From: Buxus sempervirens
Lineage: Eukaryota > Streptophyta > Magnoliopsida > Buxales > Buxaceae
Direction: 5' to 3'
Assembly (NCBI GenBank): GCA_947561395.2
Contig: OX387185.1
Coordinates: 32,158,213 to 32,222,212, forward strand
DNA length: 64,000 bases
Shown here: one piece after another, positions 46,776 through 57,052 of the stretch
How the letters are laid out: each line of letters opens with the position of its first letter
How positions within the stretch are numbered: the first letter of the stretch is position 1
The notes under the pieces: generated by a model
Database searches by the model: none
What the model was told of the DNA's origin: nothing
What the model saw: only the letters and a program-made list of their open reading frames with translations
Made by a program: the position numbers and the translations under genes

Positions 46776-48954
46776 GGATGAGATGATCATATTTGAGTCG
46801 AGTTTGTGCTTACTAGATATTGTATTCGGTTTGTGTTTTCGAGTCTAGTTGGCATAGCCTGATATGGATCCATTTAGGAGCTAGATAATGAGAAGGATTA
46901 TTCTTTGTTAGTTGTAATTCTTTGTTTGCGCACGTGTTTCCATCGTGTACTCAATGAGGCCTTCTCCATACTGGTGGTTTGTGGCTTTCCCTCATTTTAT
47001 CGTGTACTCGGACTATAACTGGTTAGTACTTGCCAACCCTTCACTATACTGGTAGGGTTCTCCCGCAATAAGACGATGATCATGTACTCGACTTCGAACA
47101 TAATCCGGGAGGTGGCATAGTGGACATTGAATTTACTCTAGTTAAAGGTAGTCTTATTTCATAAGTCCTACTAGGACTTAATGTTTTAAATTGAATATTG
47201 CGGATTGTTTCTTCTTGTCGGATTATTGGTTATAATTGTATTAGAATTGAAAACTGGGGATGATTTATTCTGGTTAATCAGATATATATTGTGTTATCGT
47301 TATTGTGATATGTTTTACAACTAAATCATGTTTTAGAACTATAAAACTGCATTTGAGCATGCATGTGCTACTTATTGGGATATTCGTATCTCATTACGTT
47401 TTGTTTTGTTTTCAGATATTGGTGAGAACATTAGTGCACGGGTAGATACTACAGTTGATTACTCGGAGTATAGAGAGGAGGACTACTACGTGGAGCAGTA
47501 GTAGTTTTGTTGATTTTAGACTTTACTGTTTGGACTTTGGTTTGGATATTGTGAATAGTATTGTGAGACATGGGAAAAAATCAATTTCCGTTGACTTCCT
47601 CTATCATCACACGGGATCAAATAAAACAAAGAGTCACCACCATTCAATTTAGGTGTGAATGGACACCAAAATATTAAATAAGCACAAAAGGCAATTTTAG
47701 GGTAAAAATAACCCTCCTAAAAAACAACTAGAGATGGGTAAGGGGATTAGGTTATGAACAGGGGAAGGTGTTAGGCACCCCTATTCATCCACACAAGGTG
47801 GTTGCCAGGTATTGTTCATGTTTTACAAAGAAAGAAGGCTTGCTATAAAATTCATGAAAAATCACAAAAAAGACAAAAAAAGACAAAAATATATGGTTTT
47901 TTCATATGAATAGTCTGATTGATCCAGAACTTTCAAATATGATCATACCATTCCTAGGGTTTCATGATCAAAATAAAATTGAGGTAAAATCAATTTAAAG
48001 TGAAAAATCCAAAAATCTGGCTTCAAGTCAAATTCTAGAAATCTAGAAAAATATGATTTTTATAAAATATTTCAAAATTGAACTTGAATAGTCCAGGACA
48101 TAGGTAGAGTCCAGATTTCACATTAAATCTGAAAATTAAAACCAAAAATACCCACGTTGATGAAAAACACCAAAAGGGGAGAATTTAGACCGTAGGGTCT
48201 TCTCTCAATAATGAAAAACGATTTAAAAACCACATCATGAAACCCTAGAATTTATTTTCAGGCTTTTGGATCCAGATCTACCATATTGATCATGATAAAT
48301 CCAAGATCTTAGCCTAAAACCACAGAAATCACGAAAATAGTGTTGTAGGTGCAAAAGTGGCAAAAATCCAAATTTTATAAAAAAGTGGGGATCTCATGCT
48401 ATAAACATCATGGATTCATATTATTCATTCAGATATATCATGAAAAGCATTAAAACATGATCAAGATATTCAAAGCAGCCACATCTCACAAATTAGAGTA
48501 CATGGGGGTCTACCCTACGGATCCACCTGTTCTCTTTTCCCCTAGCTCTCTCTTCACGTTTTACTGCTAGAGAGGATTCTTGAGGTATTTGGAGATAGGT
48601 TTGGTTACACAAACACAATCAAAGGCTTTATTCTAGAAAAAAGGAGAAAAACAAATATGGGATTCTATTCTAGGGATCCACCTGTTCTCTTTTCCCCTAG
48701 CTCTCTCTTCACGTTTTATAGCTAGAGAGACTCTTGAGGTACTTAGAGACAAGTTTAGGAATACTAGATACAAAAGATGGCCTTATTCTACAGCAATAGA
48801 GATGATCCTATTACATCTAGAATTGAAAACAGAAAATAAAAGGGAAAAGGGACTTACCTGGATTGAGCAAGCAGAGCAGCAGGGGTTCCTCTTCTTCTCT
48901 TGGAGCTCCTTGGACTTCAAATTTTCGTGGCCTTTTGCTTGAGGAAAGGTCCTT

Positions 48955-48962
48955 TATTTATA
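48955..48962 (-). promoter_or_regulatory. TATA box of the Tat-related solo LTR
   Basis: Minus-strand TATAAATA in GCCTATAAATAAAGG aligns with the TATA boxes of the Tat LTRs at 20445 and 40560. The 28-bp array lies about 210-315 bp upstream. Confidence 0.7.
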
Positions 48963-49173
48963 GGCAAACCCAGGGGTATGGTTGGTCCAAGGTTTGGCAA
49001 GATAGAGTTTCAGTTTGAGTTAAACACAAGATCATGCCAATCCTTTATCTACAAGGATAAATGAGATAATTCGAACAGATAAATAAGAGAATTCGCTTAT
49101 CCAAGAGAGATATTTGGGTGCAGATAAGGCTCAAAAATCAAAAAGGTAAAATTCGCACAAAGACCCCTGTGCC

Positions 49174-49274
49174 CCGTATATATATTACGGTCGTGCCCTG
49201 CCCGTATTATTAATACGGGCACGCCGTGACCGTATATCAACTGCAGGTATGACCAGTCCGTAAAAAAAATACGG
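49174..49274 (-). promoter_or_regulatory. Four palindromes at 28-bp spacing (CCGTA...TACGG)
   Basis: Seventeen-nt dyads start at 49174, 49202, 49230 and 49258, exactly 28 bp apart: CCGTATATATATTACGG, CCGTATTATTAATACGG, a degenerate third, and CCGTAAAAAAAATACGG. The array occupies the same U3 position as the 39-bp arrays of the Tat element, but both motif and period differ. Confidence 0.8.
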
Positions 49275-49570
49275 TCATGACCAGTTTGGCCAGATTTTAC
49301 ACTTTTTTGACCTGTTTCAAATCCCAATTAATATTTTCAATTATTTTCTCATTTTTAGTGCAATTTGGGGTGTCTATAAGTATATTGATTTATGGTTTGA
49401 TTTCTTTTGGATTGGTGATTAGGATTAGTAGACTCTTATATTGATGGTTGTATATTTGATCATATTACATTTGTATTTTCCTTTACTCTGGTATAGATCC
49501 TGTGGATTAACTAACATTTCGGAATCGAGTTACGGTTTCATTAAGTAACCCTCCGGGGCATTACAGCTTA

Positions 49571-51164
49571 GCCGGTTTTGGAGTCGCCACTATCTAATTT
49601 TCTCAAAGATGAGAGGTATAGATAGACACCTGTGATAGGTTGGTCTGCTTCCAGAGGTTCTGGCTAAGTGACCCGGTTATGGCATAGGGAAGTTTGTGAA
49701 CACCCCGGGTCACTCTGCATTGCAGGTTCTGTTTATAGATTTTGGTTGGACTATTTTACTCACTTCATATGGTATTCTGTTAAAATGTTTTGGGTTTCTA
49801 CAAGTTAAAGGTTTTGAGCCCTCTAGGACCTGTTATTGAGTCAAGTTTGAATAGGGCCCATCAATAGGCCCAATTTGTTAACAGGGACAAAATGGTCATT
49901 TTCAGATGTAAAGGTTCTCGGAAGTTAACACAGTAGCATTGCAAGAAACCGTACTCATAAAAAATTGTAAGACGAAGACATATAAAGAAACAAAAACACT
50001 GGTGGTAGTTGAAATGGAAGTTTTAGAAAATAAGAGAAAAGGAAAATGAATGAGATTTCTTTTATACCATAAACGTTTAAGAATATCTAAAACACCTTAA
50101 AACTTATTCAAATTCACAAAATGTAACCCTTAGATTTTAACGTACAAAGCTTGCCATATGCTTTTGGTGGGCTCTTGATTTGTACATAAAAGATCCTAAA
50201 AAAATATGGAAACTAATCCTAAGAAGATTTTAGATTACCCACTACTGAAATAATGTGATTCCTTCACTCTTTTTGGAGACATGGAAGCTCTTTGAACTGA
50301 GTATAATCAATCTTGGAATTTTGCACCTTCTGGGGTCGACTGACCTCTCCTACTTTCAACGTCACATTTTTTTGTCTTTTTTTTTTTTTTTTTGGGTTTT
50401 AACTTTGCTTTAAATCATAGATATGGTCAGAACCGAGCAAGCTTGATTTTTAGTTAGGGTTCCAATCCATCGGTTGGTCAATGTTTGTAGTAGAAGATTG
50501 ACTTAAAACCCTTTAGTTATTAACAAGAAGTTGATTTTTTTTCTTTCTAAAAAAACTTAAAACCCTTTTGTTTGAAAATGGTTGAGTTAGGAATTTTTTA
50601 TTCATTTTAAAACAAACGTCAATAATGTTTTGCTTTAACGACGGTGGCATTGTGGGGCCCATGAAGACACTTGGTGTCCTCTCCTCAACGCAATAAAAAT
50701 GGAGTACGAAAGATTTTAGAAAAGGAGATGCGGCTCCCTTTTTTATGGGCTCACTGACACAATATACAAAAAAATTGATTTTGACACAATGTTTGACGGC
50801 TAAGCTACCTATCATTCGGGGTAAAATGGAGATAAAAGGACCGGACATGACTTGCTCCTCCTCTTTTGCAATTAGTTTTAAAAAAGCACATTTTTTTGTC
50901 AATAAGATTTTTCTTTGCATGTTTTTAGCAATTGCTTGGAAAATGTACTCTTTTTAATAATTTTCCCATAATAAAAAACACTTAAAATTTCCAATGTGGG
51001 ATTGGATAAAACACAAATTTAAGTCACAATTTTGAGGCTTATCAAAACTCAAAATACAACATACTTTTGTTATCAAACCAAAAACAAAAAGTTGAGGAAA
51101 AAGAAAAGAAAAAAAAAGAGGAAATGAGTTACAAATGCTTAATTCTTGATCACTTGCAGTTAAG
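49571..51164. other. Right flank of the nest and 3' flank of the permease gene
   Basis: Positions 49571-49870 continue the old host DNA (GGAGTCGCCACTATC...) and may be a decayed Tat/Ogre-like remnant. From 49900 to 51164 I see AT-rich non-coding DNA with a T-run at about 50378-50395. A 135-codon minus-strand frame at 50513-50920 has no recognisable domain and poor composition, and I do not call it. The permease 3' UTR presumably lies just below 51165. Confidence 0.5.
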
Positions 51165-52340
51165 TCAATTAGTTTCTTCTGGTGTTTGCTTCTGCTCATT
51201 CTCTTCCCTGTAAATTCCGTAGAAGTAAAAAGCGAAACCAGCGAGGCAAAGAACCAAAGACATGATTTTTTCTATTGCGAACGTCTCATGGAAGGCAAGC
51301 AGTGCTGCAAACTCCACCACAGGTAGCATCAAAGCACTAAAAATTCCAGAAAACAAAGCCGAACTGCTGAAGACGAGCCCAAACGTACCCAGCGTCACCG
51401 CTGGCCAAGCTAGTGCGCCCGAAACCAGTATAATATAGTACATCGTCCGTCCTAACGCAAAATCGCTTGCTTCTTCCGGTATCGCCTGAAATATATATCA
51501 AAGACAAACTTATAATCAAGTTGAAAATCTTGATTTTTTCTTTCTTTTAGACACAAGGAGTAACTAATTAAAGATCTTAATGACCTGAAAATCCTTGTTT
51601 ATGAGCATCCCAACAGTAGCAAAGATGGTGGAGGCAAAACCGTTACCAACGATAAACTGCAAAACCACAGAGTAACTGATGGGCTCCTTGGTCTTGGCAT
51701 AAGCATATTCAGTCCATGGCAACATAAAACCAGATAACGCAGAGGTAAGGAGTGCCATGAAGAATCCTGCCAAGTAATTATGATCAGAGGAGGAACCAAG
51801 AACTAGTTTTTCTTTTCCACTCTTGTTGCCTATCCCCAGAAGGGCTGCACCAACAGTCATCAACACAACCGCAGTAATGGTAAAAGCGGTGAACTTCTGT
51901 CTCAACATGCACCTAGCGAACAATGCAGTGAAAACCAGGTTGGTGGCCATGACCAGTGTGGCGGTTGAAACCGAGAGGAACAGCAAGGAATAGGAGTACG
52001 CAAGGCCAATTATTCCTGAAAAGAGGCCGATTGCGAGACTGAACGACATTAACTTGGTGGAAGCTAAGGTGTTGCGATTACGCAGGTATATGATGGCGAT
52101 GGGAATGAGCAGTACCGGGAAGCCAACGCTTTGTATCCAAGTGCACAGCCATTGACGACTACCTCCGTGCAGGTAGTAAAGCCTGGTGAGAAGTGGCGCA
52201 GCCACGTTTCCAATTACGCAAAGGGTACAGTTTAGGATGATGATTCCCCATTTGTAAAGAGGGGAAGCTCTTGAATCCTCGTGGGTGAGTTTGTTCTTGG
52301 CGGGAAGGAGTGCTTCCTGATCAACTCTGCAATCGTTCAT
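51165..52340 (-). CDS. Purine permease (PUP family), two exons
   Basis: Exon 1 is 52340-51585 (252 codons) and exon 2 is 51485-51165. The intron is 99 bp, with GT at 51584-51583 and TTTCAG ending at 51486, phase 0. The product is about 358 residues, normal for plant PUP transporters of the drug/metabolite transporter superfamily, which move purines, cytokinins and some alkaloids across membranes by proton symport. The family signature is visible: LLTRLYYLHGGSRQWL near 50-65, WIQSVGFPVLLIP, AYSYSLLFLSVSTATLV near 120, NLVFTALFA, and exon 2 with ALFSGIFSALMLPVVEFAAL and FYFYGIY. About ten hydrophobic segments can be counted. The start at 52340 gives a typical short polar N-terminus. The frame is uninterrupted. 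The exact substrate and subgroup cannot be told. Confidence 0.93.
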
Positions 52341-53430
52341 GGTCGCTCTCCTTTCCTCTCTGAAATTTTGAAGTTTGAATTGCCCTTCTGCGTTCCGCGT
52401 CTTCGGGAGAGGGGTATCTCAAATTTTTTTTTTTTTTTGGTCATTTTAATGGTCATGAAATTTTTTTTCCAAAAATACCCTCAAAAACTTTCAAAACCTT
52501 CTCTCATTTTGTTTCATATTCATGAGGTTTGCAAGTCTTTTTAGGGCATTTTCAAAATAAAAAAAAAATCTTTTTAATAGTAAAGTGATATTGATTTTAA
52601 ATTATTTTAAAATTGTATGACTAATTTTCAATTACTAAGGATTAGACGACTCAATCTAAATTATTTTTAAATATATCCGCAAAAGCAAATTCCCTTCTGC
52701 TAAAAAGCGTACGATGAGTCGTGGATCAATCAAATCAAACGGTTTAAAAAAATTATTAGCTTCCCCTGATCGTCTGCCTGTTTGATATTTTCCAATGGCA
52801 GCCAACGTGATGCACGTGCCTTTCTAAGTCCAGTGAGGCATGCACATCCAAAAATTATTAGTTTACACATCCATAGCATTGAATAGATTGAATTACTTAA
52901 AGTAAGGTTTAAAAAAATTTAGTTCACACTAAATATTCTTTATATAAAAGGAAATTAGAAAGTATGATTAATTTGCATTAAGTCTCCATTTGTATTTATG
53001 TAAAATATCTTTGTTTGAAAAGTATTTTTAATTACGACGGAAAATGTTTTCAAGAGAATCAAATTTTTTCAAGTATTTGGACGAACATTGGAAAATAGAC
53101 TTGAAAATGAGAATTTTTCATTTTTTTATGTTTGGAACAAATGAAAATAATCAAAGAAAATGATCTAAAACTTGCTATAACCTGTTAGTTCAAAAAATTT
53201 GGACCAATTACAAAAATATTTTAAAAAAATCTACATAAATAATTTAAAAAGCACAAAATAAAAAATTCTAAATAATAATGGGAAAATGATGAAAAAGGGC
53301 CACTTTTCGTCAATAATTATAAAAACAATCAATCATAGTTGTGAATTACAAAAAAAATGTCATTTTTTAGAAATAATTAAATTACAGGATTACTTTTAAA
53401 AAATAATGAAATTAGAGAATCACTTTACTT
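52341..53430. other. 5' flank of the permease gene; no other gene seen
   Basis: AT-rich DNA with a T-run at about 52422-52438 (A-run on the gene strand). I could not identify a convincing TATA box at a fixed distance. No domain-bearing frame is present. Confidence 0.5.
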
Positions 53431-53530
53431 GGGACACAAGGGCATTGCATGTGGGATACAAGCTTTTTTACGTGGGATACAAAACGCATATTACATGGGA
53501 TGCAAGTGAATTCTATGTGGGATACGAGCA
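53431..53530. repeat. Five GTGGGATACAAG-like motifs at about 22-bp spacing
   Basis: Variants of (T/C)GTGGGATACAAG have their GGGA core at 53431, 53453, 53474, 53497 and 53519 (spacing 22, 21, 23, 22). The linkers are unrelated and AT-rich, so this is not an ordinary tandem repeat. Function unknown. Confidence 0.65.
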
Positions 53531-53690
53531 TATCATATATACGTGAATATAAGCGTGTTTTACCTACAATAAAGTGATACTATTTTTTAACTTTTTTTTA
53601 AAATGACCTTGCAGGTTAATTACGCTTGAAAAGTGATCATTTTTTTGGGTAAAATGAGACCTTTATGGACTGTTTTTATAAATACAGGCC

Positions 53691-53847
53691 AATAAGTGAT
53701 CCTTTTTCATAATTTTTCTAATAATAATTAACACCATTGGCAACCAAGTAAAATAAAACCATAGTCACAATAAGTGATCCTTTTTCATAATTTTTCTAAT
53801 AATAATTAACACCATTTGCAGCCAAGTAAAATAAAACCACAGTCACA
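53691..53847. repeat. 78-bp direct tandem duplication
   Basis: A segment starting AATAAGTGATCCTTTTTCAT at 53691 recurs at 53769 with a few substitutions (for example CATTGGCAACC versus CATTTGCAGCC). It is a local duplication in AT-rich non-coding DNA. Confidence 0.85.
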
Positions 53848-53960
53848 ATTACTGACAAATAACAATTTCAAATGTCTACATGAATTATTATAATCTAAAG
53901 TATTAACTACAACTTGTAAGTACTAAAAAAATCTAACAACTAATACTTCCTTCATATTAT

Positions 53961-54131
53961 TTCTTTCTTTCTTTTTCTTTCTTTGTTTTTTTTTGTATGA
54001 ATCGGGGACCTTGAGGTGGGGGGACCAACACATAGCCGAGACTCACACATGCTTGGGGTGAGGGTGGGACTTGAACCCAAGACCTGGCTATTACCAGCAC
54101 AGGTCTTTACCACCAAGCCAGGTGGCACCCT
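53961..54131 (-). mobile_element. tRNA-derived SINE
   Basis: On the minus strand the head reads GAGGGTGCCACCTGGCTTGGTGG. Box A (TGGCTTGGTGG) and box B (GGTTCAAGTCC) are about 35 bp apart, the RNA polymerase III promoter of a tRNA-like head. The body is followed by an A/G-rich tail (ACAAAGAAAGAAAAAG-type). The flanks carry an imperfect 11-bp target duplication: CTTCATATTAT at 53950-53960 and CTTCATATCAT at 54132-54142. Length is about 170 bp. The tRNA-like head lacks a complete cloverleaf, so it is not a tRNA gene. Confidence 0.82.
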
Positions 54132-54412
54132 CTTCATATCATATCATTTGGATCAAATTTCTGCAACCAATATTTACGAAGCTTATCATTCTTGGCCAAA
54201 AATGCTTATGCAATGTCTTTGTGTTGCACGAACTAATCAAAAGCTGATGGAAGAATTGTATCCTCAAAGCCTTCAATCTTCATTATTTTTTCATATGACA
54301 CATTTGTAATATGATTGCCAAATAGCCCAGTAATTGTTGCTGAAACTTTCCGATTTGCATTGCCATTACTTCAATTTTTTCTTCAATGCCTTCAAAAGAA
54401 CGCCTTTGCTTT

Positions 54413-54580
54413 CACTACAAAATATAAGGGTTTTAGTTGCGAACCAAGACCGCCGCTAAAACTCAAATTTTGTCGCTAAAACCACAACCCAACAACGCCT
54501 GTCCGCCGTTGATTGGTCTGTCGCTGAATCTTTCAGCGGCAGATATAACGACGGTTGTAACCGTCGCTAAAGCCCATATT
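54413..54580. mobile_element. One end of a CACTA-type DNA transposon
   Basis: CACTACAAAATATAAGGGTT at 54413 matches the CACTACAA-type terminus of CACTA elements. It is followed by subterminal motifs typical of that superfamily: (C/G)TCGCTAAA or CCGCTAAAA near 54451, 54471 and 54570, and TCGCTGAATCTTTCAGCGGC, an imperfect palindrome, near 54520. I did not find the partner end (...TAGTG) or a transposase in the window. The other end is probably lost, since the truncated LTR starts at about 55168. Confidence 0.6.
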
Positions 54581-55167
54581 TTTTTAAAACCCAAAATTGG
54601 CCCTACATTCACCCCATTTCTTTTAATTTTTTCAAAACCTCCCCTATGTACCCGTACCCCACCCCCTACGTACCCGTACCCATACACCCCCCCTTCTCTC
54701 TCCTCTCTTCACAGCCCCCCAAATTAGTACCCCCACACCTGTACCACCCCAACCTGCCCACCCCCTCTCTTCTCTCTCCTCTCTTTGCAGCCCCCAAATC
54801 AAACCGAATTAAGCTAAATAAAAATTAAAAAAATTAAATTTGAAAATTAAAAAAAAAAGTTAATTTGAAACATGCACTTTCCATTACAAACCTATCTCAT
54901 GACATTTGATGGTTCAAAATTCATCTACAAACCTTATCGGAAAGAACAGAAAAAAAAAAAAAAAAAAAAAACCTGTTCACAACCATGATTTGACGCTTTG
55001 AAATCCATCTCCAAACCTTCAAGCTCCACTGCAAAAACAGTCTTCTTCATCCAAACCTTCCAACATAGAGATTAAATTAAGAGCAAGATGAGAAGTTATA
55101 ATTAAAACAAGGAAACCATTGGCAACTAAGAGTGATCCAACCACAGATAACAGGTATTCAGTAAATG
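54581..55167. other. CT-rich and A-rich non-coding stretch
   Basis: Positions 54600-54800 are C/T-rich (CCCACCCCC, CTCTCTCCTCTC repeats) and 54949-54970 is an A-run. No coding domain. This could be the body of the CACTA fragment, which often carries such filler. Confidence 0.45.
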
Positions 55168-57052
55168 TTTAATCGCAAACGCATGTTTCTATGATATGTA
55201 ATGTTGTATTTAGTTAGCTAAGCATGTTAGAAATACATTAGAATGAGTTTAGACGAGAAAAATCACGATTTAGAACTGTTTCTGCTCGATTTGGTGAGAC
55301 CGCCGACCTCGACTGTGCGAGGCGCTCATCGGCGATCTTAGGCGCTGGTTAAAGTTTTGAGGACGCCGTGGACCGCGGGACGACGGACCGTGGGCGCTCG
55401 AAATTGCACTACCGCCGACTGATGACCGCCCGGAGCGATCCTGAGCGATCCCAGGCGCTCTCAGCAGAATTTCCAATTTTTCATAATTTCGAACCTAATT
55501 CAATTCTAAATTATTTTTAGACAATTTTAATGATTAATTAAGGTACTTTAAGACCAAAATAAACTACCTAAATCCCTGTTTTACAGAAAAACAAATTAGG
55601 GAGATATTTAGGACATTAGTTGCCAAGTTTTGAAGGTATATGAGAAATGTGATTTTGGAAAAGCCTAACTACCATTTGATTATCTAAACACTTCTAAATG
55701 ATATTATAAATCATAAGACATTATAAAGAGAATTCAGAATCCGAATGACGGAATAATGAAGTGAATGTACAGATATAACCATTATATGCCGCTAGGCACC
55801 AACCCTTATAGAAATATGATACTTTAGGGAATTTTGGAGTCTAGTGGGCATAGCTAGTTATGGATCCATAGTCGTAGCTAGATAGCTGAGGGATATGTCA
55901 TTTGGGTTGAGTTACTCCTATATGCGACGCGCTTCCTTTGCAAGTTAGTTTGTCTGGGAAGGTCCTATGTCTGGAGGGACACCCCGGTGAGCCGCTGGTG
56001 ATTCCCTGTACATGTGGATAAGCAACCACCTCCATGTATTGATTCTGGTGCTGCATGCTGGTGGTACATGCCAACTTTGATGGGTACGTGTGCAATAAGT
56101 CGGTGACTACGGCTCTTGTCTAAGCTGCGCTGCATGGGGCTTGAGTATCATTAGTAGCATCGCTCCTAAGTCGCACGGTGGTATAGCAATTGGTTGAGAA
56201 TCATCTCAAAAGGTTTATCTTACTTTGTGAGTCCTACAATGACACTGAAAACATAACACTTGATATGATTACTATTGTGCACGTGCGAGATGCATGTGAT
56301 TGGGATATTGGTTGGATGTGACTGCTTAGTACATCCTGGCAATGCTTGGATTATGCTATTGATTTGGCTATTGAGATCTTATATTAAAACTTGCTGAAAA
56401 TCATTTCTAGAACTGTTATCAAACTGTTTTGTGTTCATGAATGGTATAAATGATTATGCGAGCCTGATTTATCGATGTTGCTTAATCGTGCATGAAATGT
56501 TATTTTGCTTATATTAACTGTTTATTCATGCATGTGTTACCTACTGAGATATTCGTATCTCACCCTACTCCTATTCCATTTTTTTCAGCTGATACGCGAG
56601 AGGGGGATCTCTTAGACTTCCAGGGAGAGATAGCCGAGTATTCGCCGGAGGATTATTATTATCCAGATCTTGTTTGAGGTGGATTGATGTTATAGACTTA
56701 GCATTTTTAATTGGTTTATTATCATTTATTTGGATTTGATGTATGAGAAAGATAAGAGAGAGTTAGTAACCAGTTCATTTTACCAGACTTTGATACTAAT
56801 GATTGATGGTCAAGCTTTATGCTTAGTTGAGGATTTTGATCTACACTTCCGCACATACTTGTTTCCGCACTCTGATAGTTTAATATATGGATTGGATTTA
56901 CTTTCTTTGGTCTGGTATGTTATTGATGTTGTAATTGATATGGGCCAGTAACACCTTGGATTTGGTTGTTGAACTAAATTCGGGTTGTTACAATAGCGAA
57001 CCGGGTTCGGTTCGGGTGCCGGTTTGCACTGACCCGGGTTCGGGGCGTTACA
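55168..57052 (+). mobile_element. 5'-truncated Tekay-like LTR, same family as 6793-16299, opposite orientation
   Basis: From about 55168 the sequence is the near-identical reverse complement of the LTRs at 6793-9148 and 13944-16299, ending at the exact LTR terminus GGGGCGTTACA at 57052. About 450 bp of the 5' end (the TGTAAAACCCC side) are missing. The GC block and its 68-codon frame are retained at 55270-55476. The next base starts copia gag sequence. The simplest history is a solo LTR inserted in a copia element, after which the left side, with the missing copia start and the left TSD, was deleted. Confidence 0.85.

Larger units (their letters stand above)
47562..49378 (-). mobile_element. 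Solo LTR related to the Tat-lineage element, minus strand
   Basis: On the plus strand it begins TGTGAGACATGGGAAAAAATC, the reverse complement of the Tat LTR end, and stops at GGGGTGTCTATA. TSD AGTAT is at 47557-47561 and 49379-49383. Length is 1817 bp. The block GGTGTTAGGCACCCCTATTCATCCACACAAGG near 47767-47800 and the TATA box match the Tat LTRs at 22130/42240, but the rest is diverged. It has a duplicated segment (48520-48620 and 48665-48760, both with CACCTGTTCTCTTTTCCCCT) and a 28-bp-phased palindrome array. Confidence 0.9.
16676..49565 (+). mobile_element. Outer Tekay-like solo LTR, split by three later insertions
   Basis: It starts AGTAAAATCTTGAATTT (a mutated TGTAAAACCC terminus) and ends CCGGGGCATTACA at 49565. 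TSD GCTTA is at 16671-16675 and 49566-49570. Own sequence is 16676-17491, 42760-43484, 46781-47561 and 49384-49565, about 2.5 kb in total. The rest is the insertions at 17492-42754, 43485-46775 and 47562-49378. Near 43405-43484 and 46930-47110 it has repeated GTGTACT(T/C) motifs. Plus-strand orientation follows from the TGTAAAA start and GGGGCATTACA end. It is the oldest layer of this nest apart from the host. Confidence 0.85.

Noticed and set aside
50513..50920. 135-codon minus-strand frame downstream of the permease
   Set aside because: No recognisable domain, composition of AT-rich non-coding DNA, and no splice or promoter context.
54062..54131. Possible tRNA gene (box A and box B present)
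   Set aside because: The cloverleaf cannot be closed properly, and the A/G-rich tail plus target duplication identify a SINE.
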